A program made the position numbers and the translations under genes. Shown piece after piece: positions 45,582 through 55,208 of a stretch of 64,000 bases of DNA (the first letter of the stretch is position 1; each line of letters opens with the position of its first letter). Under the pieces are notes generated by a model that ran no database searches, was not told the DNA's origin, and saw only the letters and a program-made list of their open reading frames with translations. This DNA is from Paraburkholderia sp. SG-MS1 (GTDB lineage Bacteria; Pseudomonadota; Gammaproteobacteria; Burkholderiales; Burkholderiaceae), in NCBI RefSeq assembly GCF_012275575.1, contig NZ_NPIH01000281.1, forward strand, positions 1 through 64,000, written 5' to 3'.

Positions 45582-45845
45582 TTAGTTGCTTGCAGCCGAA
45601 GCCGGAGCAGCAGCCGAAGCAGCAGCGCCTGCGTCCGAAGCAGCAGCGCCTGCATCCGAGGCAGCAGCCGTAGCCGAAGCAGCAGCGTCGCTCGCAGCAG
45701 CAGCCGAATCCGAAGCTGCAGCAGCAGCCGGTGCCGAGGCAGCAGCAGCGTCGCTAGCCGGGGCAGCGGCCTGATCGTTGCTCTTGTTGCATGCAGCCAG
45801 TGCCACAGCTGCCAACAGGGATGCTACGAGGAGGGATTTCTTCAT
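45582..45845 (-). CDS. Ala/Ser/Asp-rich small lipoprotein
   Basis: An 87-residue predicted lipoprotein: KKSLLVASLLAAVALAAC gives a lipobox with cysteine at residue 19, then NKSND and a low-complexity tail of Ala/Ser/Asp with repeated ASDAGAAASDAGAAAS units. It has no recognisable domain and may act as a flexible spacer or coat; small alanine-rich lipoproteins of this kind are common in Burkholderiales. The ATG at 45845 has AAGGA seven bases upstream; a GTG at 45851 is an alternative start. A candidate promoter lies about 130 bases upstream. Confidence 0.8.
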   Translation of the reverse strand: MKKSLLVASLLAAVALAACNKSNDQAAAPASDAAAASAPAAAAASDSAAAASDAAASATAAASDAGAAASDAGAAASAAAPASAASN

Positions 45846-45979
45846 GATCACGTCCTTTTATGGTTTAAAGGTAAGCAACAGCGCAAAATAAAACCGGTAA
45901 TGTGCTCCAACACCGACCTGGGCCGCTGGTGGAGACGCTCTTTCGACGAGCTGGAATCTTCCCTACGGCTTGGGCGGAA

Positions 45980-46008
45980 ATTATATGCACTTTCGTACTG
46001 ACAGTCGA
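45980..46008 (-). promoter_or_regulatory. candidate promoter of the Ala-rich lipoprotein
   Basis: On the minus strand, TCGACT and TATAAT are separated by 17 bases. A start near 45973 would leave a leader of about 127 bases before the ATG, long for such a small gene. Confidence 0.5.
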
Positions 46009-46080
46009 TAAATCCGGGGTCAATACGTTGTCTTTCTCATACAAAATTTCAACAGTACGGTATATAGCAGGCGGGCAGAG

Positions 46081-47331
46081 TTACACAAGCTCGCCCACTT
46101 GTATCCAGCCCGCACAATACCACTCGTGCAGCAGTGCTGTCACCGACGAATCGTGTGAGAGTGTTACAAAGCGTTTCGCACTCAAGCACCGGTGATCCGC
46201 GAGATCAAACAGCCATTTTTTCGCGCCGTCAAATGACATTTCTTCTCCATTTACGAAGAAAAAACGGCGGTTGTACAACAGATTAGTCTTGCGGTCGAGG
46301 CGCAGGCCGCACTTGACCGCCTGACTGATAAAACGGGTTTCGTTGAGCGGCCTTTGCGGCGGATCAAACACGACACTCGGCTTCGGTTCGCTGAGATAGG
46401 TGCCAAGGAACGACGCAATATCCTGCTCTTTCCATTTGATGCCAGCAAGGATTGCGCCAACCCTCTCGACCAGCGCCGCCGGCAGTTCCGCAGGCCGGTC
46501 GACGGCAGGCTGCTGCGGATCGCGATAAAGCGCGCCCATCTTGCCCCCCGATTCTCCGCGCTCGGCCAGATGGTAGAGGAACTGCGCGGTCAGCTCGCTC
46601 GCGGCAGGGGCGCGAAAGCCGATCGAGCATGTCATGCATTCGCCTTCCGCGATGCCGTCATGCGCGATATGCGGTGGCAAATACAGCATGTCGCCGGGCT
46701 CCAGGAGCCATTCTTCCTCAGCCTGGAAATTCTGTAAAACTTTCAAAGGCAGGCCGGTCTGCAAGGTCAGATCTTTCTGTGAGCTGATGCGCCAGCGGCG
46801 CTTGCCTTTTACTTGCAAAAGAAACACATCGTAGGAATCGAAGTGGGGGCCTACGCCGCCGCCGTCGGTTGCGTACGAGATCATCAGGTCGTCGAGACGC
46901 GCGTCCGGCACGAAGCGGAAGCGGTCGAGCAACGCGCGTGCGCGATCGTCATAAAGATCCACCCCCTGCACGAGCAGCGTCCAGGCGCGCTGCTTCACCG
47001 AGGGCAGTTCATCGGGCGCGAATGGACCGTGTTCGAGCTGCCATTTATTGCGGAAGTGGGTGATCAGGCGCGCCTCGACTTCGTCCTGATCGGCCAGCTC
47101 GAAGAATTCGTCGCGTGAGAGCGGCGCCTCGACGTTCGGAATCGCCTGGCGAATCAGCAACGGCTTTTTTTGCCAGTAGCGGCGCATGAATTGCGACGGA
47201 CTCAAATTGCCGAGCAAGGCAGTCGGCGTGTCAGGCGAGGGCGGAAGAACGGGCAGCGCCGGCTTTGAAGCTGGCGACGAATTGCGTGCCGAAGCTGCAT
47301 CGGCCGGGTGGTCTGTGGGCCGCTTAGGCAT
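46081..47331 (-). CDS. roxA: ribosomal protein uL16 3-hydroxylase (JmjC/cupin, YcfD/RoxA)
   Basis: A 416-residue Fe(II)/2-oxoglutarate oxygenase with a cupin/JmjC core. The iron motif is GPHFDSYDVF (H-x-D) with the distal histidine in LPPHIAHDG; a winged-helix C-terminal domain follows. E. coli YcfD hydroxylates an arginine of uL16. The start at 47331 (PKRPTDHPAD) is preferred over 47376, which would overlap slyD. The gene is divergent from slyD with only 32 bases between them. Targets here are inferred from the family. Confidence 0.9.
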   Translation of the reverse strand: MPKRPTDHPADAASARNSSPASKPALPVLPPSPDTPTALLGNLSPSQFMRRYWQKKPLLIRQAIPNVEAPLSRDEFFELADQDEVEARLITHFRNKWQLEHGPFAPDELPSVKQRAWTLLVQGVDLYDDRARALLDRFRFVPDARLDDLMISYATDGGGVGPHFDSYDVFLLQVKGKRRWRISSQKDLTLQTGLPLKVLQNFQAEEEWLLEPGDMLYLPPHIAHDGIAEGECMTCSIGFRAPAASELTAQFLYHLAERGESGGKMGALYRDPQQPAVDRPAELPAALVERVGAILAGIKWKEQDIASFLGTYLSEPKPSVVFDPPQRPLNETRFISQAVKCGLRLDRKTNLLYNRRFFFVNGEEMSFDGAKKWLFDLADHRCLSAKRFVTLSHDSSVTALLHEWYCAGWIQVGELV

Positions 47332-47333
47332 CG

Positions 47334-47339
47334 TATAAT
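47334..47339 (+). promoter_or_regulatory. -10 element (TATAAT) of slyD
   Basis: Perfect TATAAT 24 bases before the slyD ATG and three bases before the divergent roxA start codon. GGAG at 47354 is the ribosome-binding site. The roxA promoter must therefore lie within slyD. Confidence 0.6.
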
Positions 47340-47363
47340 GTGAGTTGTATTCTGGAGAATCGA

Positions 47364-47903
47364 ATGAAAATCGCAAAGAACACCGTCGTGTCGGTCGCTT
47401 ACAAGCTATCGGATGCGCAGGGCAATCTGATTGAGGAAAGCGACGAGCCGATGGTCTATCTGCACGGCGGCTATGATGGCACGTTCCCCAAGATCGAGGA
47501 AGAGCTCGACGGCCACGAGGCCGGCTTCGAGACTCAGATCCAGCTCGAACCGCAAGACGCGTTCGGCGAGTACGATGCCGATCTCGTGAAGATCGAGCCG
47601 CGCGATCGCTTCCCGGAACCGCTCGAAGTCGGCATGCAATTCGAAGGCACGCCGGAAGAAGGCGACGAAGATCTCGATTCGCTCGTCTACGTGGTGACCG
47701 AAGTCGCGGAAGACAAGGTCGTGCTCGACGGCAACCATCCCCTTGCGGGCATGGCGCTGCGTTTCGCGCTGACCGTGAAAGACGTGCGCCCGGCCACCGA
47801 AGACGAAATCCAGCACGAGCACGCGCATGGCGCTGACGGCCTTGAAATCCTCGACGAAGACGACGAGGAAGATGAAGACAAATCAGGGCCCACCCTGCAC
47901 TGA
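47364..47903 (+). CDS. slyD: SlyD-like FKBP peptidyl-prolyl isomerase
   Basis: A 179-residue cytoplasmic FKBP-type prolyl isomerase of the SlyD group, with the FKBP domain split by an insert-in-flap (about residues 65-120) that acts as a chaperone. The MKIAKNTVVSVAYKLSD start and DGNHPLAGMALRFALTVKDVR segments are typical. The tail is very acidic (DEDDEEDED) with a few histidines, much poorer in His/Cys than E. coli SlyD, so strong nickel binding is doubtful. Its last 21 bases overlap the convergent phosphoesterase gene. Confidence 0.92.
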   Translation: MKIAKNTVVSVAYKLSDAQGNLIEESDEPMVYLHGGYDGTFPKIEEELDGHEAGFETQIQLEPQDAFGEYDADLVKIEPRDRFPEPLEVGMQFEGTPEEGDEDLDSLVYVVTEVAEDKVVLDGNHPLAGMALRFALTVKDVRPATEDEIQHEHAHGADGLEILDEDDEEDEDKSGPTLH

Positions 47904-49268
47904 ACTTGCCGGCACGCCGCCGGGCACGCTCGAGCCTGATGAGGCGCCGGGCGTGTGCGGTGCGGAGGCCGGGGCGGGCGGCGCCGACATTGCCGGGCCG
48001 TATCCGCCGCCGCCCTGATCGGCCGGCAGGCGTGGCACTTGATCCGGTTGCGGCTCGCCGGGTGCCTGCAGTAGCGGCGGTAATTCTGATGCCGGTCCCA
48101 GTGCCGGTACCGCCGGCATCGAAGCAGCCGGTTCCTCACGTGGCGACGCCGGTTGCGCCGTGGGCATTGGCATATGCTTCGGCACATCGCGCGCACTCAC
48201 ACGGAATGGCGGTTTTCTGCCGGGTTCCGCTTCAATCTGAATCCACTGGTTAAGACGATCATGCGGCGCAAGCGCGACTCGCGTGAGATTCGTCACCAGC
48301 ATCCCCTTGTCGTTGCGTAGCGGCTGATCGATCACGAAGCCGCCGTTGGCGCGTTCGTCGTCCTCGTGTATCACCAATATGGGGCCGTGGAAAATCTGCG
48401 CGAGCTTGACGAGGCTGCGTTTGAATTCCAGGAAGCCGTCGCGGCGAGGGCTGTGCGCAAAGCGCAGCCACGCGAAACGGTCGGGGCGTTCGTAACGCTC
48501 CGGATCGAAGTCGCCCTGAAGGAAAACGACGATCGCGCGCGCGTCGCGGCGTTTCGCGTATTCACCGGCGTGTTCGAGCCAGAAGGCGTTGGCGATGACC
48601 CGGTCTTCGAATTCACCGTTGCGGCCGCCCGCGGTCAGATAGTGATTGTTCGGGCCCGGCGCATTCAGACCCACGAACACGATGTCATCTTTGTCGCCCG
48701 ATGTGTCGTTCGATAACCAGCGCACGTTTTCGCGAAACGGCCGAAAGCGCGAGACTTCGCTTTCCCGCGTCAACGCGATCGGGTTCTGGCCCATCGACGT
48801 CGCATCGGCGAACAGAGTCTGACGCAGTAAGTCGAGCCGTTCGACCGGATCGAAACCGCCGGCCTCGGCCGTGCCGCAATCGACCCAGTCATGCTGACCC
48901 GGAATGAAGAAGAGAGGGATGCGCGAAGTTTCGAGCAGCGTGTGTCGGCGCTCGTAGAGCGCATCGCGACAGGCTTCTTTCGGCCCCTTCAGATTGCCGT
49001 TGTAGACGATGAACGACACGTCGCGCTCGCGGTTGATCGCCTCGATCAGCCGTTGCGTCGCGGCTTCGTCGGCGGGGCCGTGCATCGTGTCGGCGATGAC
49101 CGCGAAGGTGAAGCGCGGGGCCGCGGCGTAGGCAGGCGTGGCGAACGCGAAGAGTCCCGCGAGAGACAGACAACCCGCGAGAGCGCCGATCAACGCGAAA
49201 GCGAAAGTCGGCGCCGCGCGAATTCCGCGCGGGCGCTGCGAGGGCCTGTGTACGTCAATGATCCGCAT
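47883..49268 (-). CDS. secreted metallophosphoesterase-like protein with Pro-rich tail
   Basis: A 461-residue protein with a signal peptide ending near residue 48 (FATPAYA). The metallophosphoesterase-like core begins [14 protein letters not shown] and continues with IVYNGNLKG and [11 protein letters not shown], which correspond to the DxH, GD and GNHD motifs but with non-standard residues (GN for GD, GQHD for GNHD). A Pro/Ala/Gln-rich tail of about 100 residues follows. The ATG at 49268 overlaps the mutS end by 14 bases, and the stop overlaps slyD by 21. Function is unknown. Confidence 0.75.
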   Translation of the reverse strand: MRIIDVHRPSQRPRGIRAAPTFAFALIGALAGCLSLAGLFAFATPAYAAAPRFTFAVIADTMHGPADEAATQRLIEAINRERDVSFIVYNGNLKGPKEACRDALYERRHTLLETSRIPLFFIPGQHDWVDCGTAEAGGFDPVERLDLLRQTLFADATSMGQNPIALTRESEVSRFRPFRENVRWLSNDTSGDKDDIVFVGLNAPGPNNHYLTAGGRNGEFEDRVIANAFWLEHAGEYAKRRDARAIVVFLQGDFDPERYERPDRFAWLRFAHSPRRDGFLEFKRSLVKLAQIFHGPILVIHEDDERANGGFVIDQPLRNDKGMLVTNLTRVALAPHDRLNQWIQIEAEPGRKPPFRVSARDVPKHMPMPTAQPASPREEPAASMPAVPALGPASELPPLLQAPGEPQPDQVPRLPADQGGGGYGPAMSAPPAPASAPHTPGASSGSSVPGGVPASSVQGGP

Positions 49269-51939
49269 CCGGCGCGGCGGCCAGTTCGTGCAGCTCGTAC
49301 AGCAGCTCGAGTGCTTCGCGCGGGCGCAGATCGTTGGGGTCGATGCCGCGCAAACGTTCGACGAGCGCCTGCATGGCGGGCGAGGCAGGCGCCTGCGCGG
49401 ACCTGTGTTCATCATCGTCCGCGTCTTCGGCCAGCATCGGCATGGGCGCTGCGAACAGATCGAGTTGCGGCGCGGGCTGCGCCGCCGACTGCTGTTCGAG
49501 ATGGGCAAGATGCTTGCGCGCCGCGCGAATCACCACGTTCGGCACGCCGGCGAGCTGCGCGACTTGCAGACCGTAGCTCTGATTGGCTGGACCTTCGCTG
49601 ACCGCGTGCAGGAACACGATGCCGTGCCCATGTTCGACCGCCGACAGGTGCACGTTGGCCGCATGCGAAAACTCGGCCGGCAACTGCGTCAGTTCGAAGT
49701 AATGCGTAGCGAACAGCGTATGGCACCCATTGTGCGCGAGCAGATGCCGCGCGATGGCCCACGCCAGCGCGAGCCCGTCGAACGTCGAGGTGCCACGGCC
49801 GATTTCATCCATCAGCACGAGACTGTGCGGCGTGGCGTCGTTCAGGATCGCGGCGGCCTCGGTCATCTCGACCATGAAGGTCGAGCGGCCGCCGGCCAGG
49901 TCGTCGGCTGCGCCAATGCGCGTGAAGATGCGGTCGATCGGCCCGAACGCCGCGCGCCGCGCCGGCACATAGCTGCCCACGTACGCGAGCAGGGCGATCA
50001 ACGCGGTCTGGCGCATGAAGGTCGATTTACCGCCCATGTTCGGGCCGGTGATCAGCAGTAGCTTGCGCTCGGGCGTAAGCGTGCAGTCGTTGGCGATGAA
50101 CTGCTCGACCTGCGCCTCGACGACCGGGTGCCGTCCCTGTTCGATCTCGATGCCGGAGTCCGGCGAAAACGTCGGTGCCACCAAGTCGAGCGCGCGGGCG
50201 CGCTCGGCGAAGGCGGCGAGCAGATCGAGTTCGGCGAGCGCCGAGGCGACCCGCTGGCAATCCGGAATGAAGGGCAGCAGCGTTTGCAGCAGTGCGTCGT
50301 ACAGCGAACGTTCGCGCGCAAGTGCGCGCTCCTGGGCGGACAGCGCCTTGTCCTCGAAGGTCTTCAGCTCCGGCGTGATGTAGCGTTCGGCGTTTTTCAG
50401 CGTCTGACGGCGGCGATAGTCGTCGGGCACCTTGTCGGTCTGGCCGCGCGTGACTTCGATATAGAAGCCGTGCACTTTGTTGTATTCGACGCGCAGATTG
50501 CCGATCCCGGTACGCGTGCGCTCACGCGTTTCGAGGTCGATCAGGAACTGTCCACAGTTCTCCGAAATATCACGAAGTTCGTCGAGTTCCGCGTCGTAGC
50601 CTCGCGCGATCACGCCACCGTCGCGCACCATCGCCGCGGGCTCCTGCGCGATCGCACGCGTGAGCAGGTCGACGCAGGCTTGTGGCGGTTCGAGCGACGC
50701 ATCGATGCGCGCGAGCGAATCCGCATTCGACGACACGGCCGCGAGTTGCGCCCGCAGTTCGGGCAGTGCGATGAAGGTGTCGCGCAGACTGGACAGATCG
50801 CGCGGCCGCGCCGACAGCAGGGCGAGCCGGCCCGTGATGCGTTCGATATCCGAAATCTTGCGCAACGCGCCGCGCAGCGTGTCGACGTCGGCGCCCGGCA
50901 GCGCGTCGAGCAATGCGCCGATCGCCTGCTGACGCGCCTGCGCCACTGCGAACTCGCGCGGCGGATGATGCAGCCAGTGACGCAGCAGACGGCTGCCCAT
51001 GGTCGTGCAGCAGGTGTCGAGCAGCGAACACAGCGTGGGCGATTCGGTGCCGCGCAGTGTTTCGGTGAGTTCGAGGTTGCGGCGCGTGGCGGGATCGAGG
51101 CCGATATATTCCGATTCGTACTCAACCTTCAGGCTGCGCACGTGGCGCAGTTGCTGTCCCTGCGTGGACGCCGCATACAGCAGCAGAGCGCCGGCCGCGC
51201 CGCACGCGCAGGTCAGCGAATGCGCGCCGAAGCCGTCGAGGCCCGCCACTTCCAGCTGATCGCACAGGCGTTGCGTGCCCGAGGCGATATCGAAATGCCA
51301 GACCGGCACGCGGGTCAGTGCACTCGCGTTCACGGGCGGCGTCCAGCTTGCGGAATCGGAAGGCGTGTCGGCGACCAGAATTTCGGCGGGACGAATCCGT
51401 TCGAGCGCGGCCGCCACCTGGTCGGGCGCGACTTCCGCGAGGCGCAGCGCGCCGCTCGCCAGATTCAGCCACGCGAGGCCGACGCTGGTCGCGACGCCGC
51501 GCCGGTTGTGCGCGACGCACATGGCGAGCAGATAGACGTCGCTCTTGTCGGACAGGAGTGCAGCGTCCGTCAGCGTGCCCGGCGTGACCACGCGCACCAC
51601 CTTGCGCTCGACCGGGCCCTTCGATGTGGCCGGGTCGCCGATCTGCTCGCAAATCGCGACGGATTCGCCGAGCTTCACCAGTTTCGCGAGGTATTGCTCG
51701 ACCGCGTGATGCGGCACGCCCGCCATCTTGATCGGATTGCCACCCGACGCGCCCCGTTGCGTGAGCGTCAGATCGAGCAGACGCGAGGCTTTTTCCGCGT
51801 CTTCGAAAAAGAGTTCGTAGAAGTCGCCCATCCGGTAGAACACCAGCGTGCCCGGATGCTCCGCCTTGATGCGCAAATACTGCTGCATCATCGGCGTGTG
51901 TTGTGCGACGTCGTTGGCCGCTGCGGTTTGAATGCCCAT
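49255..51939 (-). CDS. mutS: DNA mismatch repair protein MutS
   Basis: MutS finds base mismatches and starts MutL-dependent repair. The 894-residue protein has the mismatch-reading [10 protein letters not shown] loop (Phe-x-Glu) near the N-terminus, the clamp and lever helices in the middle, and the ATPase with [14 protein letters not shown] near residue 630. Length is normal for the group. It ends 14 bases inside the next gene, so the two are probably co-transcribed. lplT lies 160 bases upstream on the same strand. Confidence 0.98.
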   Translation of the reverse strand: MGIQTAAANDVAQHTPMMQQYLRIKAEHPGTLVFYRMGDFYELFFEDAEKASRLLDLTLTQRGASGGNPIKMAGVPHHAVEQYLAKLVKLGESVAICEQIGDPATSKGPVERKVVRVVTPGTLTDAALLSDKSDVYLLAMCVAHNRRGVATSVGLAWLNLASGALRLAEVAPDQVAAALERIRPAEILVADTPSDSASWTPPVNASALTRVPVWHFDIASGTQRLCDQLEVAGLDGFGAHSLTCACGAAGALLLYAASTQGQQLRHVRSLKVEYESEYIGLDPATRRNLELTETLRGTESPTLCSLLDTCCTTMGSRLLRHWLHHPPREFAVAQARQQAIGALLDALPGADVDTLRGALRKISDIERITGRLALLSARPRDLSSLRDTFIALPELRAQLAAVSSNADSLARIDASLEPPQACVDLLTRAIAQEPAAMVRDGGVIARGYDAELDELRDISENCGQFLIDLETRERTRTGIGNLRVEYNKVHGFYIEVTRGQTDKVPDDYRRRQTLKNAERYITPELKTFEDKALSAQERALARERSLYDALLQTLLPFIPDCQRVASALAELDLLAAFAERARALDLVAPTFSPDSGIEIEQGRHPVVEAQVEQFIANDCTLTPERKLLLITGPNMGGKSTFMRQTALIALLAYVGSYVPARRAAFGPIDRIFTRIGAADDLAGGRSTFMVEMTEAAAILNDATPHSLVLMDEIGRGTSTFDGLALAWAIARHLLAHNGCHTLFATHYFELTQLPAEFSHAANVHLSAVEHGHGIVFLHAVSEGPANQSYGLQVAQLAGVPNVVIRAARKHLAHLEQQSAAQPAPQLDLFAAPMPMLAEDADDDEHRSAQAPASPAMQALVERLRGIDPNDLRPREALELLYELHELAAAPDADH

Positions 51940-52099
51940 CCTCGGTGTCTTCTTGCGTTAGCTGTTCAGGGCGTGAGTTTAACCTGCCGGCGCGGCGAGC
52001 GGACCCTGTCCGGATGGCCAATGCGCGCAGTGGTTCGGTCACGCGCGGCGCAGCGGGTTGTGCGCGCTCGAAGGCGCGCGGCTCGCCGCCGCCATGGCG

Positions 52100-53398
52100 T
52101 CATTCCCCGGCCATCGCCCGCATGTTCACTGTGCGCTCGTTGGCCGCGCTGCGCCGTTTGGCGAGCCACATCATGAACGTGATGAAGCTGCCGAACACGA
52201 CGATGATCCATTGCGCCGGCATCTTCGCGGTGAGCAGCAGCGCATAGGCGCCGAGCATCAGCAGCACGGCGAGGTTCTGGTTGAAATTCTGCACGGCGAT
52301 CGAATGGCCCGCGGACAGCAGCGTCGCGCCGCGATGCTGAAGAATCGCATTCATCGGCACGATGAAAAAGCCCGAGAGCGCGCCGAGCAGGATCATCAGC
52401 GGATAGGCGAGGAGGATGTAGAACGGCGCGACGTACGAGCCGATCCGGATGCCCGCGCCCGGCGGGAACAGGTCCTTGTTGTAGAAGGCCATCGCGATCG
52501 CCACCGCGCCGGTCAGAATGCCGACCGGCAGCACCCGCAGCGACTTGCGCAGCGGAATCAGCGCGGCCGCGGCGGCCGCGCCGACCGCGATGCCGAGCCC
52601 CGTCACCCCTTGCATCACCGCCGCCTTCGACAGCGATAGCCCGAGGTTCACATTGGCCCATTTCAGCACCAGCAATTGCAGCGTCACCGCGCCGCCCCAC
52701 ATCAGCGTGGTGACCCACAGCGCGATCTGCGCGAGTTTGTCGGCCCACAGTACGTTGAAGCAGTGATAGAAATCACTGACCAGCTTCGTCGGTTCTGACA
52801 GACGGTTCGGATAACGTGCGCCGGTATCGGGAATGAACATGTTGATCGCGGCGGCGATCGCGTAGGTGATCATCACCGCGAACATCGCCAGATCGGCGGC
52901 CGAGCGGATCAGTGGCAGGTGCGCATGCGCGACGAATCTGTCGGCGAAGGTGCTGATCAGCGCGCCGCCCACCATGGTGCCGACGATGGTCGACAGGACC
53001 GTCGCCGATTCGAGCCACGCGTTCGCCTTGACGAGCTTTTCCGCCGGCAGCAGTTCGGTCAGGATGCCGTACTTGGCGGGCGAATACGCGGCCGCGCCGA
53101 AGCCGACCACACCGTAGGCGATCATCGGATGAACGCCTGCGATCATCATCAGGCAGCCGCTCGCCTTCAGCGCATTCGAGATGAACATCACGTGGCGCTT
53201 TTGCAGCGAGTCGGCGAATGCGCCGACGAATGGTGCGAGCAGCACGTACGAGACGGTGAAAAAGATCTGCAGAAGCGGGGTGACCCAGGCGGCCGAGCGG
53301 ATCACGGAGAGCAGCGCGATGGCGGCGATCAACAGGGCGTTGTCCGCGAGCGACGAAATGAACTGCGCCGCGATGATTGTGTAGAAGCCTTTTTTCAT
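52100..53398 (-). CDS. lplT: lysophospholipid transporter LplT
   Basis: A 432-residue major facilitator protein with about twelve membrane helices that flips lysophospholipids, mainly lyso-PE, to the inner leaflet for re-acylation. The MKKGFYTIIAAQFISSLADNA start and PAKYGILTELLP match LplT. The usual partner acyltransferase (aas) is absent here. The ATG at 53398 has no ribosome-binding site; the bases just before it are pyrimidine-rich (see findings). Confidence 0.9.
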   Translation of the reverse strand: MKKGFYTIIAAQFISSLADNALLIAAIALLSVIRSAAWVTPLLQIFFTVSYVLLAPFVGAFADSLQKRHVMFISNALKASGCLMMIAGVHPMIAYGVVGFGAAAYSPAKYGILTELLPAEKLVKANAWLESATVLSTIVGTMVGGALISTFADRFVAHAHLPLIRSAADLAMFAVMITYAIAAAINMFIPDTGARYPNRLSEPTKLVSDFYHCFNVLWADKLAQIALWVTTLMWGGAVTLQLLVLKWANVNLGLSLSKAAVMQGVTGLGIAVGAAAAAALIPLRKSLRVLPVGILTGAVAIAMAFYNKDLFPPGAGIRIGSYVAPFYILLAYPLMILLGALSGFFIVPMNAILQHRGATLLSAGHSIAVQNFNQNLAVLLMLGAYALLLTAKMPAQWIIVVFGSFITFMMWLAKRRSAANERTVNMRAMAGE

Positions 53399-53734
53399 GA
53401 GGGGGAGTGGAGGCTGCGCGCTCGTTGATAAAAAGCAGAGCAACAAGCGGGCTAGCGAGCGGCTCAAATTCGGGCTGAAAAGCGCGGCGCAAAGCGGGCG
53501 CAGAGAAAAACGCGCGATACATGCAACATGCAGCCGGACGAAGCAGTGCGCCGGCGCGGCATCCCGCTTTGTAGCACGAACGCTCATGCGATGCAGAGCC
53601 GCCAACAAAAAAGCGGCCGAAGCCGCTTTTTGTTCCACCTGCCGCCGAGGGCCGGCTTGGGTGCCAGTGTGATGAAGGCCCGAGGCGTTTGAATCAACCT
53701 CGACTCAGGCCAGCCCTTCCCACGACAACCGGCC
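53399..53734. other. 336-bp region between lplT and suhB
   Basis: Holds the suhB terminator hairpin at 53604-53634. The rest has no supported gene; the minus strand just before lplT is pyrimidine-rich. Confidence 0.55.
53604..53634. terminator. bidirectional hairpin after suhB
   Basis: AACAAAAAAGCGGC pairs with GCCGCTTTTTGTT around a CGAA loop, with one extra A on the left side. On the minus strand it ends the suhB transcript and leaves a U-run. Confidence 0.8.
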
Positions 53735-54538
53735 TTACGCCGACTGCTCGCGCGTGCGGCTGTAACGCGACAGAACCGGAATCATCTGCGCATAGATCTT
53801 CGGGTTGCCCGCGACAATTTCGCCGACGTGCAGGAAGTCCGAGTCGCCCGTGTAGTTGCCGACCAGACCGCCGGCTTCCGTGATCAGCAGGCTGCCCGCG
53901 GCGACGTCCCACGCATTGAGGCCCTGTTCGAAGAAGCCGTCCATGCGGCCCGCGGCGACGTTCGCCAGATCGAGCGCGGCGGCGCCCGGACGGCGCAAGC
54001 CCGCGCAGGCTTCGGTCATTTCAGCGAACTGGCGGCCGTACGCTTCGATGCCGTCCTTTTCGCGGAACGGGAAGCCGGTGCCGATCAGGCCGTCGGCGAG
54101 ACGGTCGCGCTTGGCCACGCGGATGCGGCGGTCGTTCAGGAACGCGCCACGGCCGCGCGACGCGGTGTACAGATCATTGCGGGTCGGGTCGTAGACCACG
54201 GCTTGCGTCACGATGCCCTTGTGCGCGAGCGCGATCGATACGCAGTAGTACGGAAAACCGTGGATGAAGTTGGTGGTGCCGTCGAGCGGATCGATGATCC
54301 ACTGGTACTCGGATTCGTTATCCGACTTGCCGGATTCTTCGGCGAGGATCGCGTGATCGGGGTAGGCGGTCTTCAGCGTGTCGATGATCGCCGCTTCAGA
54401 CGCTTTGTCGACCTCCGTGACGAAATCGTTGTGCTGCTTCTTGCTGACCTGGATCAGATCGAGGTCGAGCGACGCGCGGTTGATAATCTGGGCTGCGCGG
54501 CGCGCGGCCTTCACAGCGATATTAAGCATGGGATGCAT
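53735..54538 (-). CDS. suhB: inositol-1-monophosphatase family protein SuhB
   Basis: A 267-residue inositol monophosphatase-fold protein; in E. coli SuhB is also a Nus-complex antitermination factor for rRNA operons. Motifs include [25 protein letters not shown] (metal site) and [15 protein letters not shown]. Length is normal. The leader (54539-54740) carries a boxA-like element and a hairpin (see findings). It is divergent from trmJ. Confidence 0.96.
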   Translation of the reverse strand: MHPMLNIAVKAARRAAQIINRASLDLDLIQVSKKQHNDFVTEVDKASEAAIIDTLKTAYPDHAILAEESGKSDNESEYQWIIDPLDGTTNFIHGFPYYCVSIALAHKGIVTQAVVYDPTRNDLYTASRGRGAFLNDRRIRVAKRDRLADGLIGTGFPFREKDGIEAYGRQFAEMTEACAGLRRPGAAALDLANVAAGRMDGFFEQGLNAWDVAAGSLLITEAGGLVGNYTGDSDFLHVGEIVAGNPKIYAQMIPVLSRYSRTREQSA

Positions 54539-54578
54539 GAGACGGATCCTTGTGCCGGGGCAGCACGGCTGCTGACCG

Positions 54579-54589
54579 GTAAATGAGCG
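54579..54589 (-). promoter_or_regulatory. boxA-like element in suhB leader
   Basis: Minus-strand CGCTCATTTAC resembles the boxA consensus TGCTCTTTAAC at 8 of 11 positions, 41 bases before the suhB ATG. Confidence 0.4.
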
Positions 54590-54700
54590 CTAAACCTGCG
54601 CTGATTGGGCGCCCGAAAAGCGCGGAAACAGCACGGAACGCTCGCCCGGTACAGGACCGGTGCGCATTCCGCCGACGGAGACGAATTGAATAAGAACGAG

Positions 54701-54734
54701 GCGCCCGGTTGAGCGAAGGGCTAAAACCGGGCGC
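54701..54734 (-). promoter_or_regulatory. 10-bp inverted repeat at the suhB 5' end
   Basis: GCGCCCGGTT pairs perfectly with AACCGGGCGC across a 14-base loop, just downstream (on the minus strand) of the TAAAAT at 54745-54750. It would be at or near the 5' end of the suhB mRNA. Confidence 0.5.
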
Positions 54735-55208
54735 GAATCCTGGTATTTTACCCGACTCCGGGCGACGCGGCAGCGTTCGCGTTGGGGGCGGGGAATTCGG
54801 CGGCAGGCGGGCGCTTTGGGGCGCTGTGGAAGAGCCGCAGGGCCCGTCCGTGGCGACGGAGTGGGAAACGTCTGGCGCAGGCTTCGCCTCTGCAAGGCGG
54901 TTGCCTCATCGGCAGCATGGCTGCTACGCCGCAGTGAAAGTGTGCCATGCCGACAGCGGCATGGCGACCGCGATGTGTGCCACGGATGGCGTCTTCGCTT
55001 CTGCGTGGAGACTGTCTGGCCGGTTCCCTGGCGACCGCGGGCGATGACATTGCCTTCGGCCGACAGCGGCATGGCGACGGCGAACGAGTGGCACCGCCCG
55101 CACATCGTTTGCCTTCCGGTACGGAATTCGCTGTACCGCATCGCGGCAATTCGGAGGCCGCCCGAGGTTGGCGCTACCATACGCGTCTTTAGCTTGCAGA
55201 GTGCCATC

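Larger units (their letters stand above)
54539..55208. other. 670-bp divergent region between suhB and trmJ
   Basis: No gene is supported. It contains the suhB leader (boxA-like 54579-54589, 10-bp inverted repeat 54701-54734, -10-like TAAAAT on the minus strand at 54745-54750) and, nearer trmJ, two related GC-rich units centred near 54955 and 55065. No clear trmJ promoter is seen. Confidence 0.6.

Noticed and set aside
45586-45774. Plus-strand Ala/Glu-rich frame opposite the Ala-rich lipoprotein
   Set aside because: Complement of the low-complexity repeat; the lipoprotein frame has a lipobox and a ribosome-binding site.
50128-52176. Plus-strand frame of 682 codons opposite mutS
   Set aside because: Shadow of mutS with Arg/Gln bias.
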